From JBLHHI01 sp047614125 (GTDB taxonomy: Bacteria > Bacteroidota > Bacteroidia > NS11-12g > UBA9320): 14,840 nucleotides of DNA. Made by a program: the position numbers and the translations under genes. Shown here piece by piece: positions 9,131 through 14,840 of this stretch (the first letter of the stretch is position 1; every line of letters begins with the position of its first letter). The stretch lies in assembly GCA_047614125.1 (NCBI GenBank), contig JBLHHI010000085.1, positions 1-14,840 of the forward strand, written 5' to 3'. A model generated the notes under the pieces. The model saw nothing but the letters and a program-made list of their open reading frames with translations. It did no database searches and was not told the origin of the DNA.

Positions 9131-9156
9131 CAAAGATAAACATAAATAATTGTCAA
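9131..9156 (-). promoter_or_regulatory. Bacteroidota-type promoter of the cold-shock gene
   Basis: On the minus strand, TATCTTTG at 9138-9131 matches the Bacteroidota -7 consensus TAnnTTTG exactly. A TTG at 9156-9154 lies 15 nt upstream and could be the -33 element, although that spacing is a little short; TTGACA is also readable there. Transcription would begin near 9127, about 20 nt before the csp ATG. This is motif matching only. Confidence 0.6.
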
Positions 9157-9223
9157 GCCTATTAAAGCTGAATTTATTTAGCACTTCTGAAATAATAATC
9201 CATTATTGGTTAAAAATCAACGG

Positions 9224-9940
9224 CTAAGATTCTACTTTTTTTTCGTTTCGCAACTTTATTATGGAAAGCACGTGAATGAATACTGCAACCGGCATTAAAA
9301 AAGCTGGAACCAATATAGTTGGGAAGCTTACCATTCCGGGCAGAGCCAAGGTTGTTTCGGATCCCCATAAATTGGGGATGTAGGTTGTTGTTACAAAGAG
9401 AATAATGACTGAAAATAATACTGCCAGTCCTAGATAGTTCCACCAAAGCACCAAGGTGTTTGATTTATTTAAATATTTATAATCCAGGTATCCAACTAAC
9501 AGCGCTGAAAAACCAAAGATCATATCGTAGTTATATCCTTCAATGGTTACCTCTGGATGAAGCATGCCATTGGCTACTGATGCCACAAAGAGCAATTCGA
9601 CAACAATTCGAAAGCTTTGAACAAAAGTTAACCAAGTGGTGGGAATGTTCGAAATAAATACCGCAGTTTCCTTTCTTCTTGCCACGACAAAAATAAATCC
9701 AAAGGCAGGAAAGATCGTAAAGATAGGGAAGCGAGGAGGCAAGCTATAATCTTGTAAGATTCCTGTTTTAGCCATTGATATAAGATATACAAACCATCCA
9801 GCCAAAACCAAGGATGCTTTAAGTAGTTTTTGCTTCCGTTTAATTGGTTCTACTCCGGATTTGTGTAAGCCAAAGTTATAGCAATACAAAAGGATGACCG
9901 ACACAAATACGGTGAGAAGAATGTAACCTAAATCGTTCAT
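9224..9940 (-). CDS. Seven-helix integral membrane protein of unknown function, co-operonic with MarR regulator
   Basis: A 238-residue hydrophobic protein with about seven predicted membrane segments (roughly residues 4-22, 40-57, 72-88, 110-124, 140-153, 165-186 and 205-228). I do not recognise an enzymatic or transporter family. Residues likely to be conserved, because they are polar and placed in or next to helices, are the QSFRIVVE stretch at 108-115 and the EGYNYDMIFG stretch at 134-143. The ATG overlaps the stop of the marR-type gene by 4 nt (ATGA), so the two are almost certainly co-transcribed and translationally coupled, and the protein is probably expressed when the regulator is relieved. 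The C-terminus ends in a charged tail (KLRNEKKVES). MarR-linked membrane proteins are sometimes involved in efflux or stress responses, but nothing in the sequence proves this. No clear terminator follows before the csp promoter. Confidence 0.8.
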   Translation of the reverse strand: MNDLGYILLTVFVSVILLYCYNFGLHKSGVEPIKRKQKLLKASLVLAGWFVYLISMAKTGILQDYSLPPRFPIFTIFPAFGFIFVVARRKETAVFISNIPTTWLTFVQSFRIVVELLFVASVANGMLHPEVTIEGYNYDMIFGFSALLVGYLDYKYLNKSNTLVLWWNYLGLAVLFSVIILFVTTTYIPNLWGSETTLALPGMVSFPTILVPAFLMPVAVFIHVLSIIKLRNEKKVES

Positions 9941-10374
9941 AATGTGTTATTTAAGTGCTGTAGTTTTCTTAAAATTTGATCGAGTTCTTTATTTCCTGCA
10001 TCGCCCAAAACGTCGTTTACCTCTTTCCTTGCGTCTTCCCAGGCGGGCACAACCTGCTCCATTTTATTCAATCCTTGAGTGGAAATGGTCAATTTTTTGT
10101 TGTCAACCTTTTTAATTAATCCGGTTGTGAGCAAAACTTGAATGTTTCTACTTATTGATGATTTTTCCAGAACTAGGAGCTTAGATAATTCGGTTTGCGT
10201 TTTTGGCCCCGCTTTGGCCAACACAAATAATACATTCACTTGATTGGTGGTTAAGCAAAAAGGTTTGAAATATTTGCGGTAAACGTTCAATATCAAACGC
10301 TCGCAAAGAACTATTCTTCGACCATGGCAGCTTGCGGGTTGAGCGGATTTTAGATTTGGATAATTCGTAAGCAC
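9937..10374 (-). CDS. MarR-type winged-helix transcriptional regulator
   Basis: A DNA-binding regulator of about 145 residues. The helix-turn-helix spans TQTELSKLLVLEKSSISRNI and is followed by GLIKK and a short wing with NKKLTIS and a TQG segment, the usual MarR order. CHGRRIVLCERLILNVYRKYFKP forms the N-terminal dimerisation helices; two cysteines lie there, one 8 residues after the other. The longest open frame starts at ATG 10431 (164 residues), but its first 19 residues are unlike MarR N-termini, and their DNA contains a perfect TAnnTTTG box and a perfect 20-bp palindrome. I therefore prefer GTG at 10374, which sits at the predicted transcription start and would give a leaderless mRNA. 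The start is uncertain; the family is not. The stop overlaps the downstream membrane-protein gene by 4 nt. Autoregulation through the palindrome is the likely mode of control; the ligand is unknown. Confidence 0.85.
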   Translation of the reverse strand: MLTNYPNLKSAQPASCHGRRIVLCERLILNVYRKYFKPFCLTTNQVNVLFVLAKAGPKTQTELSKLLVLEKSSISRNIQVLLTTGLIKKVDNKKLTISTQGLNKMEQVVPAWEDARKEVNDVLGDAGNKELDQILRKLQHLNNTL

Positions 10375-10377
10375 GTG

Positions 10378-10404
10378 CAAATATAGTAAAAGTTGTATGT
10401 ACAA
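10378..10404 (-). promoter_or_regulatory. Promoter of the marR-membrane protein operon
   Basis: On the minus strand, TATATTTG at 10385-10378 matches the Bacteroidota -7 consensus TAnnTTTG exactly. A TTG at 10404-10402, 16 nt upstream, can serve as the -33 element and falls inside the palindrome at 10389-10408. The expected start of transcription is at or very near the GTG at 10374. Repressor bound to the palindrome would block polymerase. Confidence 0.55.
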
Positions 10405-10408
10405 CTTT
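10389..10408. promoter_or_regulatory. Perfect 20-bp palindrome, probable MarR operator
   Basis: Arms AAAGTTGTA and TACAACTTT are exact reverse complements around a 2-bp centre. Size and symmetry fit the 16-20 bp inverted repeats bound by MarR dimers. It covers the -33 region of the adjacent marR-type gene and lies 71 bp before the divergent exported protein at 10479, so it could also affect that gene. Binding is inferred, not shown. Confidence 0.6.
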
Positions 10409-10478
10409 ATTGATTTGACGACGAAATTCATGTAAATATGACCTTCATATATCCTTCCTTTTTACGTACTTTGTTGCC

Positions 10479-11171
10479 ATGCGCAAATTATTCTTAACAT
10501 CGGGAATGGTGGTTATAATGGTTTTTGTGAACTTGCAGTGCTTTGCTCAAGAGGATAGCAAGTTTCAGCTAAGTTATACCTTTGGATTGGGTATGGAATC
10601 ATCACAGCTCAACTGGTATGTTAGCAACAGCAACTACGTATCTACGCATTCATTGCAATCGAAATATACCTTTTACAATTCTCCAAAACTTAGTTTGGCA
10701 AGCGGATTAGGGCTTCATTGGTTGGGAGACCGATCTTCCAATTTTATGATTTTCGAAGGCACAATCGATCCATTCTTTGGGTCATTTGGACCGATTCAAA
10801 CCAAACAACGTTTGCTCACAATCAACATCCCAATTTATCTCAGTATACAAAACGAAAACTTCGTTTCTACCACAGGCCTCAAAGGGAACTTTATTGTTCA
10901 TGCTAAAGAATATTTTGCGTTAAATGCTTTCTCGGGTCGGCTACTCACAAATGAAAACCCCGAACAGTTTAAACGATTTGGAGTTTCTTTATATCAAGCC
11001 GTGGAATATAAAATTGCCTTAAATAATCGCACCTTTTTTATTGGACCCAGTGCCGAGTTTTTTGTTTCGAACCTTTTAGACTCAGGAATTGGGAGAGTCC
11101 ATTTTACGGGATTTGGTCCCGCCAAATATCATCCACTTGTGCTGGGCATTAATTTAGGGCTGAGCATCTAG
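10479..11171 (+). CDS. Exported outer-membrane beta-barrel-like protein, unknown function
   Basis: A 230-residue protein with a signal peptide: Arg-Lys at positions 2-3, a hydrophobic core to about residue 20, and likely cleavage after CFAQ at 21-24. The cysteine in this stretch lacks a lipobox, so it is not obviously a lipoprotein. The mature part alternates polar and hydrophobic residues with many aromatic ends (FQLSYTFGLG, LSLASGLGLHWL, YKIALNNRTFFIGPSAEF), and the final strand ends in LGINLGLSI. This resembles the small outer-membrane beta-barrel (porin family/OmpW-like) proteins common in Bacteroidota. It is transcribed away from the marR-type gene, with 104 nt between the two proposed starts; that gap holds the palindrome. 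Shared control is possible but not established. No good promoter match was found directly upstream. Confidence 0.7.
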   Translation: MRKLFLTSGMVVIMVFVNLQCFAQEDSKFQLSYTFGLGMESSQLNWYVSNSNYVSTHSLQSKYTFYNSPKLSLASGLGLHWLGDRSSNFMIFEGTIDPFFGSFGPIQTKQRLLTINIPIYLSIQNENFVSTTGLKGNFIVHAKEYFALNAFSGRLLTNENPEQFKRFGVSLYQAVEYKIALNNRTFFIGPSAEFFVSNLLDSGIGRVHFTGFGPAKYHPLVLGINLGLSI

Positions 11172-11300
11172 CTCACGTCACATCGCCATTTTTCGCCATC
11201 CTTTCAACTAAAGTGAAAACACTTAACGCTCCAATTATTTCTATTTGTTATGTCATGCATTGCAATACGCAAAATATAAACGTATTTAACGGCGAATTTG

Positions 11301-11321
11301 GCGGTTATGGTACATAACCGC
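11301..11321. repeat. Perfect inverted repeat upstream of the GNAT-nitrilase gene
   Basis: Arms GCGGTTATG and CATAACCGC are exact reverse complements separated by GTA. The right end lies 46 nt before the ATG at 11368. There is no T-run on either side, so it is not an intrinsic terminator. It could be an operator or a hairpin in the 5' leader. The rest of the 196-nt gap (11172-11367) shows only short, weak repeats and no perfect TAnnTTTG box. Confidence 0.55.
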
Positions 11322-11367
11322 ATGCCAATAATAATTTAGTAGGAGCGCTATTAACGCACAAAGAATT

Positions 11368-12888
11368 ATGCTAGAAATAGAAAACATTGAATTGAAATTC
11401 CTCAGTGTTGATGATTACCAAGAGCTTAAAAAGGCTATGATTGTATCGTATACAAACATGCCAAACTCGTATTGGCGTGAGAATCAAATTCAAAATCTGG
11501 TAAAGCAATTTCCTGAGGGTCAGGTAGTTATTAAAGTAAATGAGCAAATTGCCGGTTGTGCTCTATCCATTATGGTGGATTACACGACTATAGAAGAACA
11601 TCATTCCTATAAGGAAATAACGGGCAACTACACTTTCAGTACACATACCGAAAAGGGAGATGTTTTATACGGAATCGATGTTTTTATAAAGCCGGAGTTT
11701 AGAGGATTACGATTGGGCCGAAGATTGTACGATTACCGTAAAGAACTTTGTGAAAAACTCAACTTGAAAGGAGTGGCCTTTGGAGGTAGAATTCCAAATT
11801 ATCACAAGTTTTCGGATGAATTATCTCCGAAGGAGTACATCGCTAAAGTTCGTCGAAAAGAAATTCACGACCCGGTGCTAAATTTTCAAATTTCCAACGA
11901 CTTTCATCCAGCAAAAATTTTAAAGGGATACTTAGAAGGAGACGAAGCCTCTGGAGAGTTTGCAGTTTTATTAGAATGGGATAACATCTATTATGAAAAA
12001 CCCAGTAAAAAAGCCAGCACCATAAAAAAAGTAGTTCGGTTGGGTTTAATTCAGTGGCAAATGCGACCCTACAACAACCTCGATGAATTAATGCAACAGG
12101 CCGAATATTTTGTGGATGCTGTTTCGGGGTATCGATCCGATTTTGCCTTGTTCCCAGAGTTTTTCAACGCTCCGTTAATGGCCGAAAATAACCATTTAAC
12201 AGAAGCCGAAGCCATTCGAGAACTAGCGGGTCATACACCTTTTATTGTTACCAAGTTTAGCGAGTTGGCTATTTCGTACAACATCAACATTATTTCGGGC
12301 AGCATGCCAGAAATAAAAGATGGAAGCTTATATAATGTTGGCTACCTGTGCCGCAGGGATGGAACGACCGAACGCTATGAGAAATTACACGTAACTCCCG
12401 ATGAAGCGAAAATCTGGGGGCTGCAAGGTGGTTCGACCTTAAAAGCCTTTGACACAGATTGCGGTAAAATTGGCGTACTAATCTGTTATGATTCGGAATT
12501 TCCGGAATTGAGCAGATTGCTGGCCGACGATGGAATGGACATCTTGTTTGTACCTTTTTTAACGGATACACAAAATGGATATTCACGCGTTCGCAACTGT
12601 GCACAAGCTCGTGCCATTGAAAACGAATGCTATGTGGCCATAGCAGGAAGTGTTGGGAATTTACCCAAGGTACACAACATGGATATTCAATATGCGCAAT
12701 CCACCGTTTTTACTCCATGCGATTTTTCGTTTCCGGCAAATGGAATTAAGGCAGAAGCAACCCCAAATACAGAAATGATTCTAATTGCCGATTGTGACAT
12801 CGACTTGCTCAGAGAGTTGAATCAGTTTGGCAGTGTACGAAATCTACGAGATCGAAGAAAGGATCTTTTTGAATTGAAAAAATTGTAA
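11368..12888 (+). CDS. Bifunctional GNAT N-acetyltransferase / carbon-nitrogen hydrolase (nitrilase superfamily)
   Basis: A 506-residue two-domain cytosolic protein. Residues about 1-210 form a GNAT-like acetyltransferase domain; IDVFIKPEFRGLRLGRRLY at 103-121 holds the R-G-x-x-x-G acetyl-CoA phosphate loop. Residues about 222-500 form a nitrilase/amidase domain with the catalytic residues in order: Glu264 in LFPEFF, Lys339 in YEKLHVTP (Glu346 is a candidate second glutamate), and Cys373 in LICYDSEFPE. It is therefore expected to hydrolyse a C-N bond of an amide, through a cysteine thioester. The same domain order and size occur in Bacillus subtilis YhcX (from memory). The substrate is not known, and nothing nearby names a pathway. 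All key nitrilase residues are intact. It appears to be a single-gene unit; a perfect palindrome sits 46 nt before the start codon and may control it. Confidence 0.93.
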   Translation: MLEIENIELKFLSVDDYQELKKAMIVSYTNMPNSYWRENQIQNLVKQFPEGQVVIKVNEQIAGCALSIMVDYTTIEEHHSYKEITGNYTFSTHTEKGDVLYGIDVFIKPEFRGLRLGRRLYDYRKELCEKLNLKGVAFGGRIPNYHKFSDELSPKEYIAKVRRKEIHDPVLNFQISNDFHPAKILKGYLEGDEASGEFAVLLEWDNIYYEKPSKKASTIKKVVRLGLIQWQMRPYNNLDELMQQAEYFVDAVSGYRSDFALFPEFFNAPLMAENNHLTEAEAIRELAGHTPFIVTKFSELAISYNINIISGSMPEIKDGSLYNVGYLCRRDGTTERYEKLHVTPDEAKIWGLQGGSTLKAFDTDCGKIGVLICYDSEFPELSRLLADDGMDILFVPFLTDTQNGYSRVRNCAQARAIENECYVAIAGSVGNLPKVHNMDIQYAQSTVFTPCDFSFPANGIKAEATPNTEMILIADCDIDLLRELNQFGSVRNLRDRRKDLFELKKL

Positions 12889-13331
12889 GATAGGGTCATT
12901 TTTTAAAACGCGTTGCTTATTAGATTCTTCCAATTCATTTCCCCGTTAAAGAAGCGGCAAAGGGTTATGAAAATGACGGAACCCGTTTGGTAGTAATTTT
13001 AAATTTATTGGAAGCACTTTGCTCGATTTGGAAAGAAGTAATTAAAAATACCTCCTGATTTTCAATCACTTGACTCAATTTTGCCCAATCCTTCGTAGGG
13101 TTTGATTTTAACGTTGGAATTTGAATAAACTTTGCGGTGCTAAAACATATCACACGCATCGAAGATGTATTTCACATTTGCCTCTCAAGCTTCTCGATAT
13201 CAACCTTTAACCGTAGATTTCACCATCATTCCATCTTTATTTTTCCATAGTACTTGCCTGTTAAATTGGGCGATTCTAAAAAGGGATTCTATTTTTTCAA
13301 TTTCCAAGACCATTAAATGTAATTTTATTCG
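12889..13331. other. 443-nt gap with weak, broken coding-like sequence on the minus strand
   Basis: No convincing gene fills this stretch. On the minus strand, two short frames could be pieces of one decayed gene. The first runs 13313-13200 (37 residues, includes WKNKDGMMVKSTV). The second runs 13159-12965 (64 residues, includes KFIQIPTLKSNPTKDWAKL). Between them are stops in every frame and a third-frame fragment reading VDIEKLERQM. None matches a family I recognise, and no promoter, RNA gene or terminator was seen. It may equally be non-coding spacer. Confidence 0.35.
12965..13159 (-). pseudogene. Possible small ORF or gene remnant, unknown
   Basis: An open frame of 64 residues from ATG 13159, with an ordinary amino-acid mix and no repeats, signal peptide or membrane segment. 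No ribosome binding site or promoter box precedes it. Coding-like text just upstream is in other frames and interrupted by stops, which is why a remnant is considered. I do not recognise the protein. It could be a chance frame in spacer DNA. Confidence 0.2.
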
Positions 13332-14603
13332 ATGATATTGATTATAATTTTTGTGCTTGGCTATCTATGTATTGCGCTCGAACATGTTCTTAAAATAGAC
13401 AAAGCAGCTACGGCCATCACTACCGGTGTATTGTGCTGGGTTGCGTATGCGTTAGGTCACCAATCGGACCTTCAACATATAAATGAAGAACTCATACTTA
13501 AACTTGGCGAAATAAGCAGCATCTTATTCTTCCTGATTTGCGCAATGACTATTGTAGAACTCATTGATACCTACAACGGCTTTGAAATCATTACCAATAG
13601 AATTTCTACAACCAGTCCATTAAAACTCCTTTGGATTGTTGGGATAATCACGTTCATACTCTCTGCCATTCTTGATAATTTAACAACGGCCATTGTTATG
13701 GCAGCTTTGTTGCGAAAACTCATCAAAGAAAAAGACTTGCTTTGGATTTTTGGCGGCTTTGTAATCATTTCTGCAAATGCCGGAGGTGCTTTCTCACCCA
13801 TTGGTGATGTGACAACCATTATGCTTTGGGTGGGAGGGCAAGTTACAACTGGATCGATTTTAACGAAGGATTTTGTACCAAGCGTTGTTTGTTTACTAGT
13901 TCCATTGATTATGGCTAGCTTCACCTTACGTAATCTTAAAACCATGTCGTCGGATCTTTCCGACACGGCAACCACGCATCTCGCTTCTAAACGTGAAGAA
14001 ACACTTGTACTTATTCTTGGCGTTACTGGTTTAATTAGTGTTCCGGTTTTTAAAACCTTTACACATCTACCTCCTTTTATGGGAATATTGCTCAGCTTGG
14101 GCATACTTTGGATAATAACAGAGCGCATGCATGTTAAGAAGAATGAATCCAATAAAAAGCAGCTAAAAATTCACAGCATTATTCAAAAGATTGACACTTC
14201 GAGTGTTTTATTTTTTTTGGGAATTTTGTTGGCCGTTGGTTCACTAGAAATTGCCGGCCATCTAAACAGTTTGGCAATACTTCTAGATGAAAACATTGGC
14301 AACATGTATATGATAAATGTTGCAATTGGACTGCTATCTGCGATCGTTGACAACGTACCATTGGTTGCAGGAGCAATGGGGATGTATGACTTAAACACCT
14401 ACCCAGTAGACCACAATTTTTGGACTTTTTTAGCATACACCGCAGGCACGGGAGGCTCTGTTCTAATTATTGGGTCTGCAGCAGGAGTGGCCATTATGAG
14501 CGCATTAAAAATTGACTTCATCTGGTATGTTAAGAAGATCAGTTTGTTCGCTTTGTGTGGATACTTGGCCGGATCACTGGTTTACATTCTTTTAAACGCA
14601 TAG
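13332..14603 (+). CDS. nhaD: Na+/H+ antiporter, NhaD family
   Basis: A 423-residue inner-membrane protein with about 11-12 hydrophobic segments, of the ion transporter superfamily NhaD branch, which exchanges cytosolic Na+ (or Li+) for external protons and so supports salt and pH homeostasis. Family hallmarks: the N-terminal GYLCIALEH at 10-18; ILDNLTTAIVM at 113-123 with Asp115-Asn116; SANAGGAFSPIGDVTT at 147-162; and the second-repeat counterpart IVDNVPLVAGA at 338-348 with Asp340-Asn341, followed by TAGTGGSVLIIGSAAG. The two DN motifs in inverted halves are those expected for cation binding. The N-terminus is family-typical, so ATG 13332 is preferred. It stands alone, with a 443-nt gap upstream and an insertion-sequence remnant downstream. 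No perfect TAnnTTTG promoter was found before it. Confidence 0.92.
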   Translation: MILIIIFVLGYLCIALEHVLKIDKAATAITTGVLCWVAYALGHQSDLQHINEELILKLGEISSILFFLICAMTIVELIDTYNGFEIITNRISTTSPLKLLWIVGIITFILSAILDNLTTAIVMAALLRKLIKEKDLLWIFGGFVIISANAGGAFSPIGDVTTIMLWVGGQVTTGSILTKDFVPSVVCLLVPLIMASFTLRNLKTMSSDLSDTATTHLASKREETLVLILGVTGLISVPVFKTFTHLPPFMGILLSLGILWIITERMHVKKNESNKKQLKIHSIIQKIDTSSVLFFLGILLAVGSLEIAGHLNSLAILLDENIGNMYMINVAIGLLSAIVDNVPLVAGAMGMYDLNTYPVDHNFWTFLAYTAGTGGSVLIIGSAAGVAIMSALKIDFIWYVKKISLFALCGYLAGSLVYILLNA

Positions 14604-14636
14604 AACTTTTCTTGTTCCAAATATAATTTAATCTGA

Positions 14637-14789
14637 TTCTCCGTAAATATTGCCGATTATGTTGAGGTGCACATTACTGAACAGTCAGATGCCAATACAA
14701 CAAAAACCACCTTACAATGGGTTCACATGGCAATCAGTAATGCTAAAAACCTGAGTTCGATTAATCTTTTCAAATTCAGATTTGTATAG
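14637..14789 (+). pseudogene. Transposase remnant, IS1595/ISXO2-like C-terminal region
   Basis: In the frame beginning at 14637 (just after a stop codon) there are about 50 residues with no start codon, ending at a TAG at 14787. The central part reads LQWVHMAISNAKN, which resembles the conserved L-x-W-x-H-x-x-I-S-N-x-K block near the end of IS1595/ISXO2-type DDE transposases. The preceding YVEVHITEQSDANTTKTT would be the region before it. The expected YL.EF.Y..NRR block does not follow in frame, so the piece is degenerate. No intact transposase or terminal repeats are visible in the window. The match is from recognition of a short motif, so confidence is moderate. Confidence 0.45.
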
Positions 14790-14817
14790 AACCCAAGTAG
14801 TAAGGCGAAAACAGGAA

Positions 14818-14835
14818 GGTTTATGTTTATAAACC
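14818..14835. repeat. Short imperfect palindrome at the right edge
   Basis: Arms GGTTTAT and ATAAACC surround GTTT (18 nt in all). It lies about 30 nt past the transposase remnant and 5 nt from the window end. No T-run is visible. It could be a hairpin, an operator, or part of a gene continuing beyond the window. Confidence 0.3.
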
Positions 14836-14840
14836 GACTG

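Noticed and set aside
9107..9184. N-terminal extension of the cold-shock ORF to ATG 9184
   Set aside because: The added residues do not resemble a cold-shock protein and their DNA holds the promoter box; the start at 9106 gives the canonical N-terminus.
11161..11175. Five-bp hairpin TGAGC/GCTCA over the stop of the beta-barrel-like gene
   Set aside because: The stem is short, overlaps the stop codon and has no T-run, so it is not supported as a terminator.
11211..11225. Small inverted repeat AAGTG-AAAA-CACTT in the gap before the GNAT-nitrilase gene
   Set aside because: Five-bp arms in AT-rich DNA are expected by chance, and nothing nearby supports a function.
11240..11256. TCTATTTG near 11250 as a promoter for the GNAT-nitrilase gene
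   Set aside because: It has one mismatch to TAnnTTTG and no TTG at a suitable distance upstream.
13129..13140. AAACTTTG as a promoter for nhaD
   Set aside because: It has one mismatch to TAnnTTTG and lies about 195 nt before the gene, too far to support with confidence.
13571..14152. Long minus-strand open frame (193 codons) opposite nhaD
   Set aside because: It is antisense to strongly conserved NhaD motifs, and its translation resembles no protein family; it is a shadow of the plus-strand gene.

Overview
The window looks like a chromosomal stretch of a Bacteroidota bacterium (Flavobacteriales/Cytophagales-like). The DNA is AT-rich, two promoter-like sites match the Bacteroidota -7 box TAnnTTTG perfectly, and several encoded families are typical of that phylum: a RecQ without HRDC, glycosyltransferases beginning with a VTNDL..DQR motif, a ~1090-residue secreted Asp-box protein, and NhaD. 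This assignment is an inference; no rRNA, tRNA or CRISPR array was seen.

Layout. (1) Positions 1-5507, plus strand: a RecQ-family helicase followed, with a 4-nt and then a 14-nt overlap, by two GT-B-type glycosyltransferases, and after about 60 nt by a polytopic GT87/DUF2029-type membrane glycosyltransferase. The three glycosyltransferases probably act in one surface-glycan or lipid-linked glycan pathway; recQ is likely only a co-transcribed passenger. (2) 5546-8806, minus strand: a very long exported beta-propeller protein with about eleven Asp-box repeats. (3) 8857-9156, minus strand: a cold-shock protein gene with its own promoter and a clean intrinsic terminator. (4) 9224-10408, minus strand: a MarR-type regulator and a seven-helix membrane protein, overlapping by 4 nt, behind a promoter whose -33 region lies inside a perfect 20-bp palindrome. 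This looks like an autoregulated operon. An exported beta-barrel-like protein starts divergently at 10479. (5) 11368-12888, plus strand: a GNAT acetyltransferase-nitrilase fusion preceded by a second perfect palindrome. (6) 12889-13331: a gap with weak, broken coding-like text. (7) 13332-14603: a NhaD Na+/H+ antiporter. (8) 14637-14789: a short degenerate piece resembling the C-terminal part of an IS1595/ISXO2-type transposase.

Most of the window is ordinary chromosomal content. I do not see a convincing undescribed defence or mobile system. The parts most worth a second look are the MarR/membrane-protein operon with its operator, where the evidence also argues for a shorter MarR start, the palindrome before the GNAT-nitrilase gene, and the transposase relic at the right edge.
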